DNA from: Magicicada septendecula
Taxonomy: Eukaryota; Arthropoda; Insecta; Hemiptera; Cicadidae
DNA: 64,000 nucleotides
NCBI GenBank assembly: GCA_034769895.1
Contig: CM068371.1
Location: 399,853,469 to 399,917,468, forward strand
Reading direction: 5' to 3'
The notes under the pieces are model-generated. The model was given only the letters and a program-made list of their open reading frames with translations. It ran no database searches and was not told the DNA's origin. Within the stretch, counting starts at the first letter, position 1, and each line of letters starts with the position of its first letter. The translations under genes and the position numbers were made by a program. This document shows, piece after piece, positions 11,653 through 22,715 of the stretch.

Positions 11653-13501
11653 TTTCTTTAATAACAAGAAATTTATGGAATGCTAATCACAGGTTCCATA
11701 TGGCGCCCAATTTAATTGAAATCCACTCTTAAATAAATTTCGATAGTGTGTTGATTCACATCAAATACAATTTAATCAATTAACTCAAAAACATTATAAA
11801 GACATAACCATATATTTATCAAATACAAGACAAAGATGTAACGACTTAGTAAGTATCAAAAGTTAAGTATAACGAATTAGAGGAACACGAGTCAGATTGA
11901 ACGTTATAACACACAACACTATCTTCCATCTACCATTACTCTTTTCCCTTCACACAAACACACACTATCTCTCTCTTTCTTTGCCAACATCGGCCTACAT
12001 TATCTGCAATTGTGTCAGTTCGAATGTTTATGTATACTACGGTTTCCATTTGTCGCATTCCTCAGCCGAAGAACACATACTACTACATACAGTTCTAAGA
12101 ATAAGCTTACAGTACTAATACACCAGACCCCTCCCAGTGTCATCATTTTTATGCAGGTCTGCTGATTTTTCAGTTCTGATTCAACTCTCAATGTGTACAG
12201 TGATGTTAGTGACATTTCTAATTTTCTCAAACAGGAATTTTCACTGCTATTGCCACTGCCATATTTCATTTTCACACTACTATTTTTACAGACTCGATAA
12301 AATCACTACTCAACAATTATCGAATTCTATGTACAGAGTGGCCACTAAACCAAGCCCAGAAAATTCATGCATAATTCTGTAACGGTGCAGAATTGTGTGT
12401 TAAAAAATAATAATTTAAATCAGTCTTAATTCAAAGCAGTCAGAGTTCACCTTTGGTGTACCTCATTTTAACCAACTATGGATACAATTTTATTACAAAA
12501 CCCGTCTATGTTTATGTCTGGAGCCTGCCCGGCTAGACGTATTACGTAACCGCTGGCAACTCATGCGGCCGTGAATTATGGAAAACGCCAGTTCCAACAG
12601 GCAGTAAAGAATATCAGAATTCCCAGGCTAAGCGTCGGGACCTACCGGCCAATCAGAGAAGGCGAAGTTAAAAATACTTACGTTGGCGCGTAGCTGGGGC
12701 AATGCCTAACACAGATTGACTAACACCACAGTCGTTAACTAACAGCGGAGTCGTTGACTAACAGCAGAGCGGTAGCAAGTTAACGGTGGCCTCGGGCATC
12801 TAAGATGGGCCGAAAATACCATTATCGGCCTATCCAATAAAGTGTACGAACAATTAAAGCTGTCAACTAATCAAAAAACAATCAGTGTTCGCGAGCGAGT
12901 TATGTCGGCCGACAAAATGTTATAAAAGAAAATGTAACCAACAATAGTATTAAACTACTAAATACTGTTTGTACAGCTACATAATACGGAGTGTGAGAAA
13001 CTTATAAACGTGTGAAACACCGAAGTGCGGAGTGCTCGGGGAAATGGTAGTTAACACGTGGAGGTGGTGAAATCAACTAGAACTTCTCCGGATTTGGTTA
13101 AGTACCAAGAATAAACTATCAGAAATATATTAAGTATCTCAAACAAATAATTTAATATTGCAAAATAAAGATCTAAAGAGCTCTATAAATGGGATAAAAA
13201 TGGAATTATAAAAGTGTGAGAGAGTGAATGAAACAAGGAAAAGTATTGGTTCATTAAGCTTATAAATTATTTTGTTATGCTAAGTAAGATTTGTTCATTG
13301 GTTAATTTTATGTTTTTTATATGTTGTTAATTCGACGAATGTTTTAATTTACAAGAAAAAAAAATAAGAAATTTGATTGTCATCCAAATGAGTAAAAATA
13401 ATCATTTTGCGTAATAAACAAGAAGTATTTTGTTTTAGACTGTGTTACTATCATTTCGCAACTCAACCCAAATAATCCTTCTGCAACTGTTTTTGTCTGT
13501 A
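11653..13501. other. Unassigned sequence between two retroelements
   Basis: No ORF above about 85 codons that looks coding. CATATGGCGCCCA near 11698 recurs near 35905 and looks like a degenerate primer binding site. A 19-bp unit is repeated three times at 12718-12770. GTGGCCAC followed by GAAAATTCATGCATAATTC (12337-12377) resembles sequence near 36800-36910, so it is a dispersed repeat. The whole may be old LTR material. Confidence 0.4.
12718..12770 (+). repeat. Threefold 19-bp tandem repeat
   Basis: Units at 12718-12736, 12737-12755 and a partial 12756-12770 share (G/A)ACTAACA(C/G)C(A/G)(C/G)AG(T)CG. The repeat lies in GC-richer sequence, possibly an old LTR promoter. Confidence 0.7.
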
Positions 13502-14674
13502 TGTGACGGTACGAACGTCCGTACTAAGGAATTATGGTATTGAGGAATCTCTTATTGTATTTTTCATTGTATTTTTATATATAAAACATGGTTAGAACAA
13601 CTCTCCCCATCATTAACGATACGACGCAGTTGCATCGGTGTAGATCGAACCCAAGGTCAGAGCCTACGTGCGTTCCGCCGCATACGTTATATAAAACCAA
13701 TGGACAGACAATAATGAGACGTAATACAATCAGTGAAAACGTCATCAAAATGATGCAAAACAAGGGCGTCAGCCATATGAAACAATGGAACGCTGACGAC
13801 ATAACACACACCCATACAAGAACGGAACCAGTTTTTCGTCCCATTTAATATCAGACATTCAGAGCGTTAACACGTTGTAAAATTCGCTGGTAGTTAATCG
13901 CCAGCAGAAGTGATAAATTAACAATATGTAATTACAGCAGCAATTCAGTGAACGATTTAAAATGTAACAAAGTAAATTCAGTGTGTAGTAACAAACAGAC
14001 ATGATACAGTAAAGCGTTCGGCGAACACTGGCCGGCGAAAAGTGGACGTCTGGAGGAACGGCTACATTTCAAAATCCAGGAAAGTGCAAAATTTATCTCA
14101 ACCTATTATAATAACCATTGAGCTCAAAATTCAATTCAAAATGTATCATTAATCTATTTCTGGGGCAAAATGAGTGTGTGTGTGAGTGGATGAAAGCTGG
14201 CATTTAAACGGGCAAAAGCCATGAAGAATTGGTTTGCGTTTCATATCATTAACAATTAATGGGTACAAAAAAAAAAAAAATATAAATACTGCAGTTTAAA
14301 AGATATTCCTGTTGTAAGAGTAAAATGAAAGAAAAATTATTATTATAAAAATGAAGTTGATGAATAGTAGAAGGCGGAAGTAATATAAGACGCCATTTTG
14401 TTTAATTTTATGAGACACCATATTTTGATGTTAATAAATGTAAAGTATTTAGCGTTATTAAACAAAGTTTTTATGCCACCAGTATTGTCGTTAAAAGCAT
14501 TATTTCAAGACCCAGCTCAGTCTCTGATTTCGGTTTAAAGAACTCTGGACCCTATAAAGAAAGAAACATACGGCAGCGGATCATGTGCTCCAGCACATAA
14601 TTATGGTACTCACATGGTAAGTACGATAATCATCAAACAAAGAATAAAATTGTTAATAAGTTTATAAGTCAACA
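13502..14674 (+). mobile_element. Element 2, left LTR
   Basis: TGTGACGGTACGAACGTCCG... to ...AAGTCAACA, repeated at 18060-19240. The two copies differ at some 25-30 sites by eye plus a 12-bp indel and a GT-repeat length change. Element 2 is therefore clearly older than elements 1 and 3. Short overlapping ORFs on both strands near 13580-13848 are present in both LTR copies but have no coding look. Confidence 0.88.
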
Positions 14675-14676
14675 AA

Positions 14677-14744
14677 TGTCGCCCAGAACTAGGGACTTTA
14701 TTCATATATTATATAAGTTAACAAATGGTGCCCGAACTGGTGAC
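14677..14744 (+). promoter_or_regulatory. Two successive primer-binding-site-like sequences after the left LTR of element 2
   Basis: TGTCGCCCAGAACTAGGGAC (14677-14696) and TGGTGCCCGAACTGGTGAC (14726-14744) both resemble the TGGCGCCCGAACAGGGAC type used with tRNA-Lys. Each is preceded by AAGT(C/T)AACAAA. The first sits two bases after the LTR end and is the likely functional one. Confidence 0.55.
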
Positions 14745-14920
14745 ATTATAAAAAGTAAATTTTTATAATAAACCCAAATACAGAGACGGGGTGGGGCATT
14801 GAGATAGTGTGTATTAGGTATCATAAGATAGAGGTTATGTTATATTGTAAGGTTAAGTTAATACAAAACTAAACTTTTACAAAAGTTATTCTTGTTAGTA
14901 GAAGTTCTTTTATATTCGAT

Positions 14921-14967
14921 ATGGCAAACAATAATGAGATGAGTATCACCGAATCGCAAATTATGAG
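14921..14967 (+). CDS. Possible short first exon of the element 2 protein
   Basis: ATG at 14921 opens 15 codons (MANNNEMSITESQ...) and reaches a good donor, ATGAG|GTAAGG. A splice would join it to the ORF that starts at 15072. The acceptor is not certain. Without splicing, the frame stops at once (TAA in the donor). Confidence 0.3.
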
Positions 14968-15071
14968 GTAAGGTTATCAATCAACGCCAGTGCCGACAAA
15001 AAGGACTGACGATAATGATATAAGTAAAAAAATACAAATAAAAAGTATAAGTAAAAAGTGATATTAAGCAA

Positions 15072-16074
15072 ATGCTTAATAAACTCGATATGAAATTTGA
15101 TGAACTGAAAGAGCAGAATAGTGATTTAAAAAGTGATGTTAATGAAATCAGAAAACAAAATTGTAATTTGGATAGACGAATAAGTGAAATAGAGACACGT
15201 TTAGATGAAATAGCGTTAGAAAATAAGAGAGAAATAGACAAATTAAACAAAGACGATAAGGTAAGTAGGGGAGAGAATTGTAATAATAAGATAAATAAAA
15301 ATATATTAGAAAATGATTATGCGAACAGTGGTAGTGATAATGAGATTTTAATGGGAATAGAATATGATAATGATGGAATGTTAGTGTGTGATGAGTTAGA
15401 TAGAAAGTGGAGAGAAAGTATAATTGTAGGGGGATTGCAGGGGGTAAATTTTTCCCTTAATGGTGTAGTAGGGGGTGAAGTAAAGACTTCACGTGTGTTG
15501 AGGAAGGACGAGAGTGCCTTCAATATATATTTGGAAGACGATAGGTCTGGAAATAAAGTTGTCCCTGGTTTTTTTAGTGCACTTCACAGGTGGTGCAGTA
15601 ATGGTGAGTTAGTGTCCCCTGCATATTCTGAGAGTGAGAGGTATATGGAGAGAAAGAGAGAGAGAGAGGTGTTGTGAGAAACATTGTGAGAGAAAGAGAG
15701 AAATAGAGATTTTTAAGATAAAGAGAAAGTATAAAGAGTTTATGGAAAGGTTAGGAATAGAGATGGTTGATAATTATAGTAAATACTTACCTTGGGTGGA
15801 AGCTGATATAACAATAGTAGGAGATGATAATGAAAATAATGACTTAGTAACTTATCTAATTGTGACTAATTATACTGAAGGTGACAGGACCATAACCGAT
15901 CGTGACAAGTTGTATGATAAATTGATAGAGAATAACCCTATTAATTATAATAGTTTTATAAAAGAATATAAGAATGTAAATAAGTATTATATTAATGATG
16001 GTAATATAATGTTTACAGGGAAAAATAAGTTGTATAGACCTAAGATAAGATTACTGTTTGATGATGGAGGATAA
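15072..16074 (+). pseudogene. Element 2 single protein, LFDDGG family, frameshifted
   Basis: I do not recognise a known domain. The first 200 codons (from ATG 15072) start with a coiled coil (NKLDMKFDELKEQNSDL...) and continue with an acidic part containing LQGVNFSLNG and FNIYLEDDRSG. A shift by one base inside the GA-rich run near 15650-15700 breaks the frame. The remainder (to TAA at 16074) has EIEIFKIKRKY, YTEGDRTITDRDKLYDKL and the ending RLLFDDGG. The same blocks occur in the same order in element 3 (QGANF, IIFVEDESSS, REIKIFEVNREY, FTDGDWTKLTDSDKY, YLFDDGG). The two are homologous and this is the sole protein of the element. It may be a highly derived Gag. That role is inferred only from position after the PBS. 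Confidence 0.7.
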
Positions 16075-18010
16075 TTATTTTATTGTGTTATGAACATTTA
16101 ATTATGTGATAGTGTGGTTTCAACATGGACTGTTTTTATGAACTGATTTATGGTAAATGATTAAATGATAATTTGGATTGTATATTTTTGTGTGTTGATG
16201 TCAATGTATTTGTGTAGTCTTGATGTGGTGTATTATATGTATTTTTTTTTTGTAAACCATGCATGTAATAGTTTAATTGATTTAATAATAATTATAACAT
16301 GTTTCAAACTAAATAAATAATTGAAGAATAATTAATTATGATAGTGAATTTAAATGATATTATGAGATTTAGATTCTAATGAATAATAAATGATTAAACA
16401 TGTAATATATTTGGATATTGAGATGTATTGTTATTAGTAGGTGAGGGATGAATTTTCTAATGCAATTGTCAATGATCACAGTAATGTAAAGTGTTAAAAA
16501 GGGATAGAGCCTGGGTGATAATTATTAAAATAAAGGCATTTGAGTTAGTTAAACAGAGTTATTGGGAGTTAGAGAGAATAAGAAGTTGAGATACAGATAA
16601 TACACAAAGACGGTGTTAGATATGTTAGGGACACAGTAGTTAGTGATTATATGTAGAGAAGATGAATAATGTAATTAGAGAATAAATAGTTGATGGTTAT
16701 ATTTTGTGGTAAGGATAGTGGTGTAAGGAGTGATCAACGTGCGGCGTTGTGGCAGTTCCCGTAATTAGAGAAGGGTAAGAGTGTTTGCCAATATTTGGTG
16801 GAGGGCAAAAGGTTATGAACGCGTATATTGACAGGTAGGGTACACGCATCCTAGTACAAAGAGGTAATAGAAATTTCACTTAAAGAAGTGAACGGTATAA
16901 ATAGAATTAATGTTGAAGGGGGTTGTTATTATTGAGAGATTGATGTCATATTATATAAATCTGTTAGAAGTGGTTGTTAGTAGGAAAGAAAGGTGAGTAA
17001 GGTTAGATAGATAAATGCCAAAATAAGATATAGATAATAGTGAATAATAGAGAGTCACCCAAACTAGATAAGTATTGATGAAAAGGTTAGAAAAAGAAAA
17101 TTCATAGTTGAAAAGGGGATATAAAAGAATTGTAAAGAGTTAACTAATTAAAAGTTGAATAGAGAGTTGATAATAATAATGCTATAAAGTTTTGATACAA
17201 GTTATTTAAATGTGAATTATGTAATGTAAATGTAACAATGTTAATGTTTGATGTTCAATGTTTTATTATGTTTTATTGTTATTGGTAGCAATGGTAACAA
17301 ATATTAAATAAAGAAATAACGTTGATATTGGTGTTGGATATACAATATAATTACGATTCTGTTGCAAAGAAATATGAGTGTCATTAAAGTTGAGTAAAGA
17401 AAATTTAAAATATTTGAAGTGTTTGCCATAATAGTTAAATTTTTTTTATTTTTATATAATATGATAGAGATAGTGGTTGTTTTGAAAATTAAAAATTTGT
17501 TCTATGTGTTATGCTTAGTATAAGAATATGTTTTCTTGTGGTGAAGGAAGTAAGTTAATATTGACTGGAGTCAGAAAATTTTGATAAATGTAGGAATGTT
17601 GAAAAGAGAAGTGGATTTTCTGTTTTAAATCTTGTTCGTTTTCTTACGAAGGAATTTTAGAGTTAAGCAAACCAACGCCTCTAAACACAAACCAATGCAT
17701 CTAAGGGGAGACATATCAGTTGTGGATATGGGAATAGATAAGGCCACTATTTAAAATTTTTGTATTTCATGTTTCAGAGTTTGATGGTGTTGTGACGGCG
17801 GTCCTGAGCTGGCCGGTGCGTCAGAGCAGGAGCGTTAAGTGCCAAATGGCCTTACGGTGTTGGGATCTCTCCTGAGAAGTCCAGTAAGGTCAGATGGGTA
17901 CGGTCACCATCATTGGACCAAGGGTAAGTGATAAAAATTTTTCTATATAAACACTACAGGGGGTTGTGGCGACATATCTGGGCTGATCCCTTTAGAACGT
18001 GTGAATGAGT
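16075..18010 (+). other. Non-coding 3' region of element 2
   Basis: About 1.9 kb, AT-rich, without protease, RT or integrase motifs. It carries module 1 (about 16722-16875, with hairpin 16735-16749) and module 2 (about 17776-18060, with GTTGGGATCTCTCC and GAGAAGTCCAGTAAGGTCAG). Both are shared with elements 3 and 4. Confidence 0.7.
16735..16749 (+). promoter_or_regulatory. Conserved small hairpin, module 1 of element 2
   Basis: CAACG-TGCGG-CGTTG. The equivalent positions in element 4 (63937-63951) and element 3 (28778-28789) keep the stem while the loop differs. A cis-acting RNA role, for example packaging, is inferred. Confidence 0.5.
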
Positions 18011-18059
18011 CAATGAGAGTTTTTGTGCTTCGGCATAAAACCTCTCATTGAGGGGGTTT
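18011..18059 (+). promoter_or_regulatory. cUUCGg hairpin and polypurine tract of element 2
   Basis: Left arm 18011-18028 and right arm 18033-18050 pair at 17 of 18 positions (one G-U). They are closed by C(TTCG)G at 18029-18032, one of the most stable RNA tetraloops. The right arm runs directly into the purine tract GAGGGGGTTT and the LTR at 18060. Element 4 has the same structure with base changes that keep pairing. Element 3 has a different stem in the same place. Confidence 0.75.
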
Positions 18060-18716
18060 TGTGACAGTTCGAACGTCCGTATTCAGGAATTATGGTATTA
18101 AGGAATCTCTTATTGTATTTTTATATATAAAACATGGTTAGAACAACTCTCCCCATCATTAACGATACGACGCAGTTGCATCGGTGTAGATCGAACCCAA
18201 GGTCAGAGCCTACGTGCGTTCCGCCGCATACGTTATATAAAACCAATGGACAGACAATAATGAGACGTAATACAATCAGTGAAAACGTCATAAAAATGAT
18301 GCAAAACAAGGGCGTCAGCCATATGAAACAATGGAACGCTGACGACATAACACACACCCATGCAAGAACAGAACCAGTTTTCGTCCCATTTAATATCAGA
18401 CATTCAGAGCGTTAACACGTTGTAAAATTCGCTGGTAGTTAATCGCCAGCAGAAGTGATAAATTAACAAAATGTAATTACAGCAGCAATTCAGTGAACGA
18501 TTTAAAATGTAACAAAGTAAATTCAGTGTGTAGTAACAAACAGACATGATACAGTAAAGCGTTCGGCGAACACCGGCCGGCGAAAAGTGGACGTCTGGAG
18601 GAATGGCTACATTTCAATATCCAGGAAAGTGCAAAATTTATCTCAACCTATTATAATAACCATTGAGCTCAAAATTCAATTCAAAATGTATCATTAATCT
18701 ATTTCTGGGGTAAAAT

Positions 18717-18747
<31 letters not shown>

Positions 18748-19240
18748 GATGAAAGCCGGCATTTAAAAGGGCAAAAGCCATGAGGTGTTGGTTTGTGTTT
18801 CATATCATTAACAATTAATGGGTACAACAAAAAAAATAAAATAAAATACTGTAGTTTAAAAGATATTCCTGTTTTAAGAGTAAAATGAAAGAAAAATTAT
18901 TATTATAAAAATGAAGTTGATGAATAGTAGAAGGCGGAAGTAACATAAGACGCCATTTTGTTTAATTTTATGAGACACCATATTTTGATGTTAATAAATG
19001 TAAAGTATTTAGCATCACATCATTAAACAAAGTTTTTATGCCACCAGTATTGTTGTTAAAAGCATTATTTCAAGACCCAGCTCAGTCTCTGATTTCGGTT
19101 TAAAGAACTCTGGACCCTATAAAGAAAGAAACATACGGCAGTGGATCATGTGCTCCGGCACATAATTATGGTACTCACATGGTAAGTACGATAATCATCA
19201 AATAAAGAATAAAATTGTTAATAAGTTTATTAAGTCAACA
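18060..19240 (+). mobile_element. Element 2, right LTR
   Basis: TGTGACAGTTCGAACGTCCG... to ...AAGTCAACA, homologous to 13502-14674. It contains an expanded (GT)n at 18719-18747. Sequence beyond its end still matches the leader after the left LTR (TGTCACCCAGAACTAGGGAC at 19243-19262). This LTR may therefore have been the 5' LTR of a second, now lost, unit. Confidence 0.87.
18719..18747 (+). repeat. (GT)n microsatellite
   Basis: Perfect GT run in the right LTR of element 2. The left LTR has only about five units at the same place (14171-14184), so it expanded after insertion. Confidence 0.9.
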
Positions 19241-19242
19241 AA

Positions 19243-19468
19243 TGTCACCCAGAACTAGGGACATTATTGTTTTTGTATAGTTTATAAGTTAACATGTACA
19301 ACCCTGGATTAAAACCCGAAGGTAAGAAAAAGGATAACGAAGTTTATAAATTCAATAAGATTTATTAAGTGATTAAAAATTTGTAGAGTGTCAGTGACGT
19401 CCGAATTAGGGACTTGATTTTATTATTAGCAATAAAAAGTAGAGTTTCAGTGGCCCCGAACTAGGAAC
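19243..19468 (+). repeat. Ladder of primer-binding-site-like sequences
   Basis: TGTCACCCAGAACTAGGGAC (19243-19262), TGACGTCCGAATTAGGGAC (19395-19413) and TGGCCCCGAACTAGGAAC (19451-19468) are spaced irregularly in AT-rich sequence. Each follows a short (T)CA or ACAAA segment. Together with 14677 and 14726 this gives five related sites. Confidence 0.55.
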
Positions 19469-22400
19469 CCGATTTATTAGTTGAAATAAGTTTGTAAAGT
19501 TTCAATGCCAGGTTTTCCAGGACATTTTCAAAAAAATTCCAGGTTACTGATTACACATTCGACGTAAATCAAAATTATGACACGAAACATATAGGTTATC
19601 AAATTAAATACTGTATTTATATTATTAATACAAGTTAAAAAATTACTCCTCACAAAAGAACTGTCACTCTACAAAGTGTACTGAGCAGCGCTTGGACCAT
19701 GTATCCTCATAACACACTTACCGAATAATTAAGTATACACATTATTTAAATAATTATTTTAAATAACTAAGTTCTGATTAGTATACCCAGTACTGAAAAA
19801 TTTCATTTTAAATTAAATGCTATCTACAAAAAAAAAGAATTATTAGTTCTTCCCACACTTGTTAAATAATCTTAGTATGCCTATTATATTTCACATTCCA
19901 GGTCTTGAAGCAGGTTTTGAAGTCCAATAAAGTGATAAACATGAATAATTAAAAAAAAGTTACTTTCAATTATTAAAAAAGGCTGAAGAAAGTGACTAAA
20001 ACTTACGAAAAAATATATGCTGAAACTTACATGTAGGAGTTTGTCTTACACTCTTAGTTTTCTTAAAAAAATTATATTTTACTAATTTGCATGGGAAGTC
20101 ATTCAAATTATAAATCGTTAATTGTTCACTATTTCACCGTCACCTCTAATGTTTAGATTGACTTTATAATCATAGATGAAACATTTTTAAAGGTCGGAAA
20201 AGTAAAAACAACAATAAAAGTAACTTTAAAAGTCGAATGAGGCCGGTAACAAAACACGAAAAAAAGTTAGGTTATGTTTGGTTAGGAACAGTTTGAAAAG
20301 CCCGATCTGGAACTATAAAATTATAGTTTAAGCATTTTTAAAGGTTGGAAAATTAAATAAAACAAAACTAATTTCCTACAACTATAAATCTATATGATAA
20401 TTAATTATTTGTATTTACATCTAAAACTTGAAATGAATTATTTCGTCACATGGTTTCATTTATAATCACAAAAAGAATTCATTTAAAATAAACAACGGTG
20501 TTTGAATTGAACGACTGACTACGCAGCTTAGATACCAGTATCATAGTTTTGCGCGAGAAAAACACCGTTCCGTTCACTGACTCTGTTAGACTAGGGATTG
20601 GATACGATATTTTGTACGTGTATAACGCAGTAATGATTTTTAATGAATATTGTAACATCACAAAATGTTCCATAACCATAATACTCACCAGAAGGGTGAA
20701 ATATGACACTAGAGTTGTAAAATGAATAATTATAATGAATGTAACAAAGAAGAGAAGGGACCAGCAAAGAAGAAAGAAGAGGAGGGATCCCAAGAAGCAG
20801 TGATGAATACACTGCATGACACTACAACTTAAATACAATGACTGACTATGACTAATGGACAAGCAAAGTTCACAAATAAGCTGTCAAGTGAGCCAGTACA
20901 AGACATTGATGTGTAGAGTCATAGAGTATAAACAAAATAACAAATGACTTTAACAAGATAATAACAAATAACAGCATACTGGCTGAAAGAAATAGAACGA
21001 TGATACAGAAATAACAAAGACTATAATACTATGCTAGCTGTAGCCACAAAGCTATAAAAAATAGAATTACCAACAAAGATGTAACAGTATAGATTAAGGG
21101 TAATTATAAACGGAAGTCCTATGTGTAAATAAGCCACTTCCTAAATAAATGAAATGTAAGTAGAGATAATAATAAGCAGGGAATAAACCTTGTACTAAAA
21201 CTATATGCAGACGCTGTATGAACGAGTTTATGTCAGAGAAATAATAGGGAAACAGGACCCCTAATTAACATAAACTTACAGAATAGTAAATATAACGAAT
21301 AAGGTGTGAAGTACCACCACTTAATTAATATTATGTGTTTTGAAAATGAGTAGGCCATGTAAAAATGTAATTAGAGAATAAGGAATTTTCAGAATAATGT
21401 ATTGACATAATTATACTAAGATTTAATATTGTTCAGCTGTAAGCAGCATTTAGTTTTAATAACGTATGTACTTTTGTTCATTTTAATAACGTTCGAAAGA
21501 GAAACCAGATGTAAATAATCAAATACCAAAGAAAGGAAAATAGTCGCATTTGCATTATTAGCAGACGACACTAAGAAACCATGTTTCAGGACGGTATTTC
21601 TATGTATTGTCAATGAAAACTAGGTTCAAACCGGCCTCAAGCCACATCAAACTAAAGATCAGAAACTAAGCTTTAATTTGGTGATAATAGCTTAAAGAAT
21701 GGAATTGTAATAGTTTAATAATTAGTGTTAGCATCATTTCTTAACAAGATTTAAGAAAGTGCAAGTGAATACTAACAACAACGGTAGTTGAGTACAGAAT
21801 ACGCGTCGGTGGTGTTTATTAAGAACATTACGTCACTATGACATAATTTTGTACCAATCACAAACGAGTTTACTTAGCGAAAATTACTCCTAGTGGCGAT
21901 CGAGAGAGGGGTATATAATCGAAAGGACGCTAAGAAATTCGCATTCGCGTCTTTATCCACAAGCTAACCAGTTGTGTCTCTGCATTGTTCCATATTTTAA
22001 TAATCAACAACAGTACAATTGTAGTAAATACCTTGAATTTTGTCAAATTAACCATTGGAAAGGCGAGTCATCGTCTCTGAGTGCATCGAAAGTTAATTGT
22101 GAGTTTATATAAACAGTGCATGTAATCGGAACGAGTAAAGTTAACATAACCTGTAAAGGCCATAACCTATTGTTAGTAAGAAGAAGGTTATTTCTCGTTT
22201 CCAAGTGCGATTAAAGTGAAGTGTATTAGCGATCAATATAATCCGATCGTTAAAGTGTTAATTTTTAATCAATACGATTAAAAAATCAAGGTAGTACGGT
22301 GACCAAATTTATTGTTTATATACCATCCATTGATTGTAGTAATTAATATACTTGTACTGACGCAAAAACAATCAAACTATTCGTAGAGAACACTGTATTA

Positions 22401-22688
22401 ATTTATTTAGAGGGATTAATATAACCCAGCGTAAGAATATATGTATTGGAATTTTTTATAACTAATATCAATTAGAATATAAGCAAACGAAATTCTCGTT
22501 AATCAATTATTTAACTGAAAGTTATTAAAGAGGCTTAAAATGAATTATTACATCATAGTAGTATTTAAAAAAAAAAATTAATATCGTTCTATTCTGTATT
22601 TCAAAGAACTTACCCTTGAGGTACTTAGTCCATTAAGATAAATATTTTGTTAGTAAAAATAAGTTTTTTATTGTGCTTAAACTGAGCT
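19469..22688. other. Unassigned AT-rich stretch
   Basis: No convincing gene. The longest ORF (20479-20862, minus) has composition like translated AT-rich DNA. A TATA-like box (TATATAAT, 21912-21919) lies before GC-richer sequence and could mark an old LTR promoter. CCAGG-rich sequence near 19507-19555 resembles dispersed repeats at 12337 and 36800. Confidence 0.4.
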
Positions 22689-22699
22689 AGACCAGTCAT
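22689..22699. repeat. Target-site duplication (left) of the non-LTR retrotransposon
   Basis: AGACCAGTCAT, identical to 32730-32740. The two flank a minus-strand non-LTR element, supporting target-primed reverse transcription. Confidence 0.88.
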
Positions 22700-22715
22700 A
22701 CTTACTTACTTTACT

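Noticed and set aside
13575-13848. Overlapping ORFs on both strands within the element 2 LTRs, repeated at 18121-18415
   Set aside because: They recur only because the LTR is duplicated, their ends differ between the copies, and they show no domain or coding bias.
17918-17965. Possible short intron (CCAAGG|GTAAGT ... ACACTACAG|GGGG) in module 2 of elements 2 and 4
   Set aside because: Only about 36 nt, below the usual minimum for insect introns, in a non-coding region, and not kept in element 3.
20479-20862. 127-codon minus-strand ORF with hydrophobic runs
   Set aside because: Composition is what AT-rich DNA gives by chance; no family resemblance and no neighbours.
21912-21919. TATATAAT as a gene promoter
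   Set aside because: No ORF or transcript structure follows; could be an old LTR promoter, noted only in the description.
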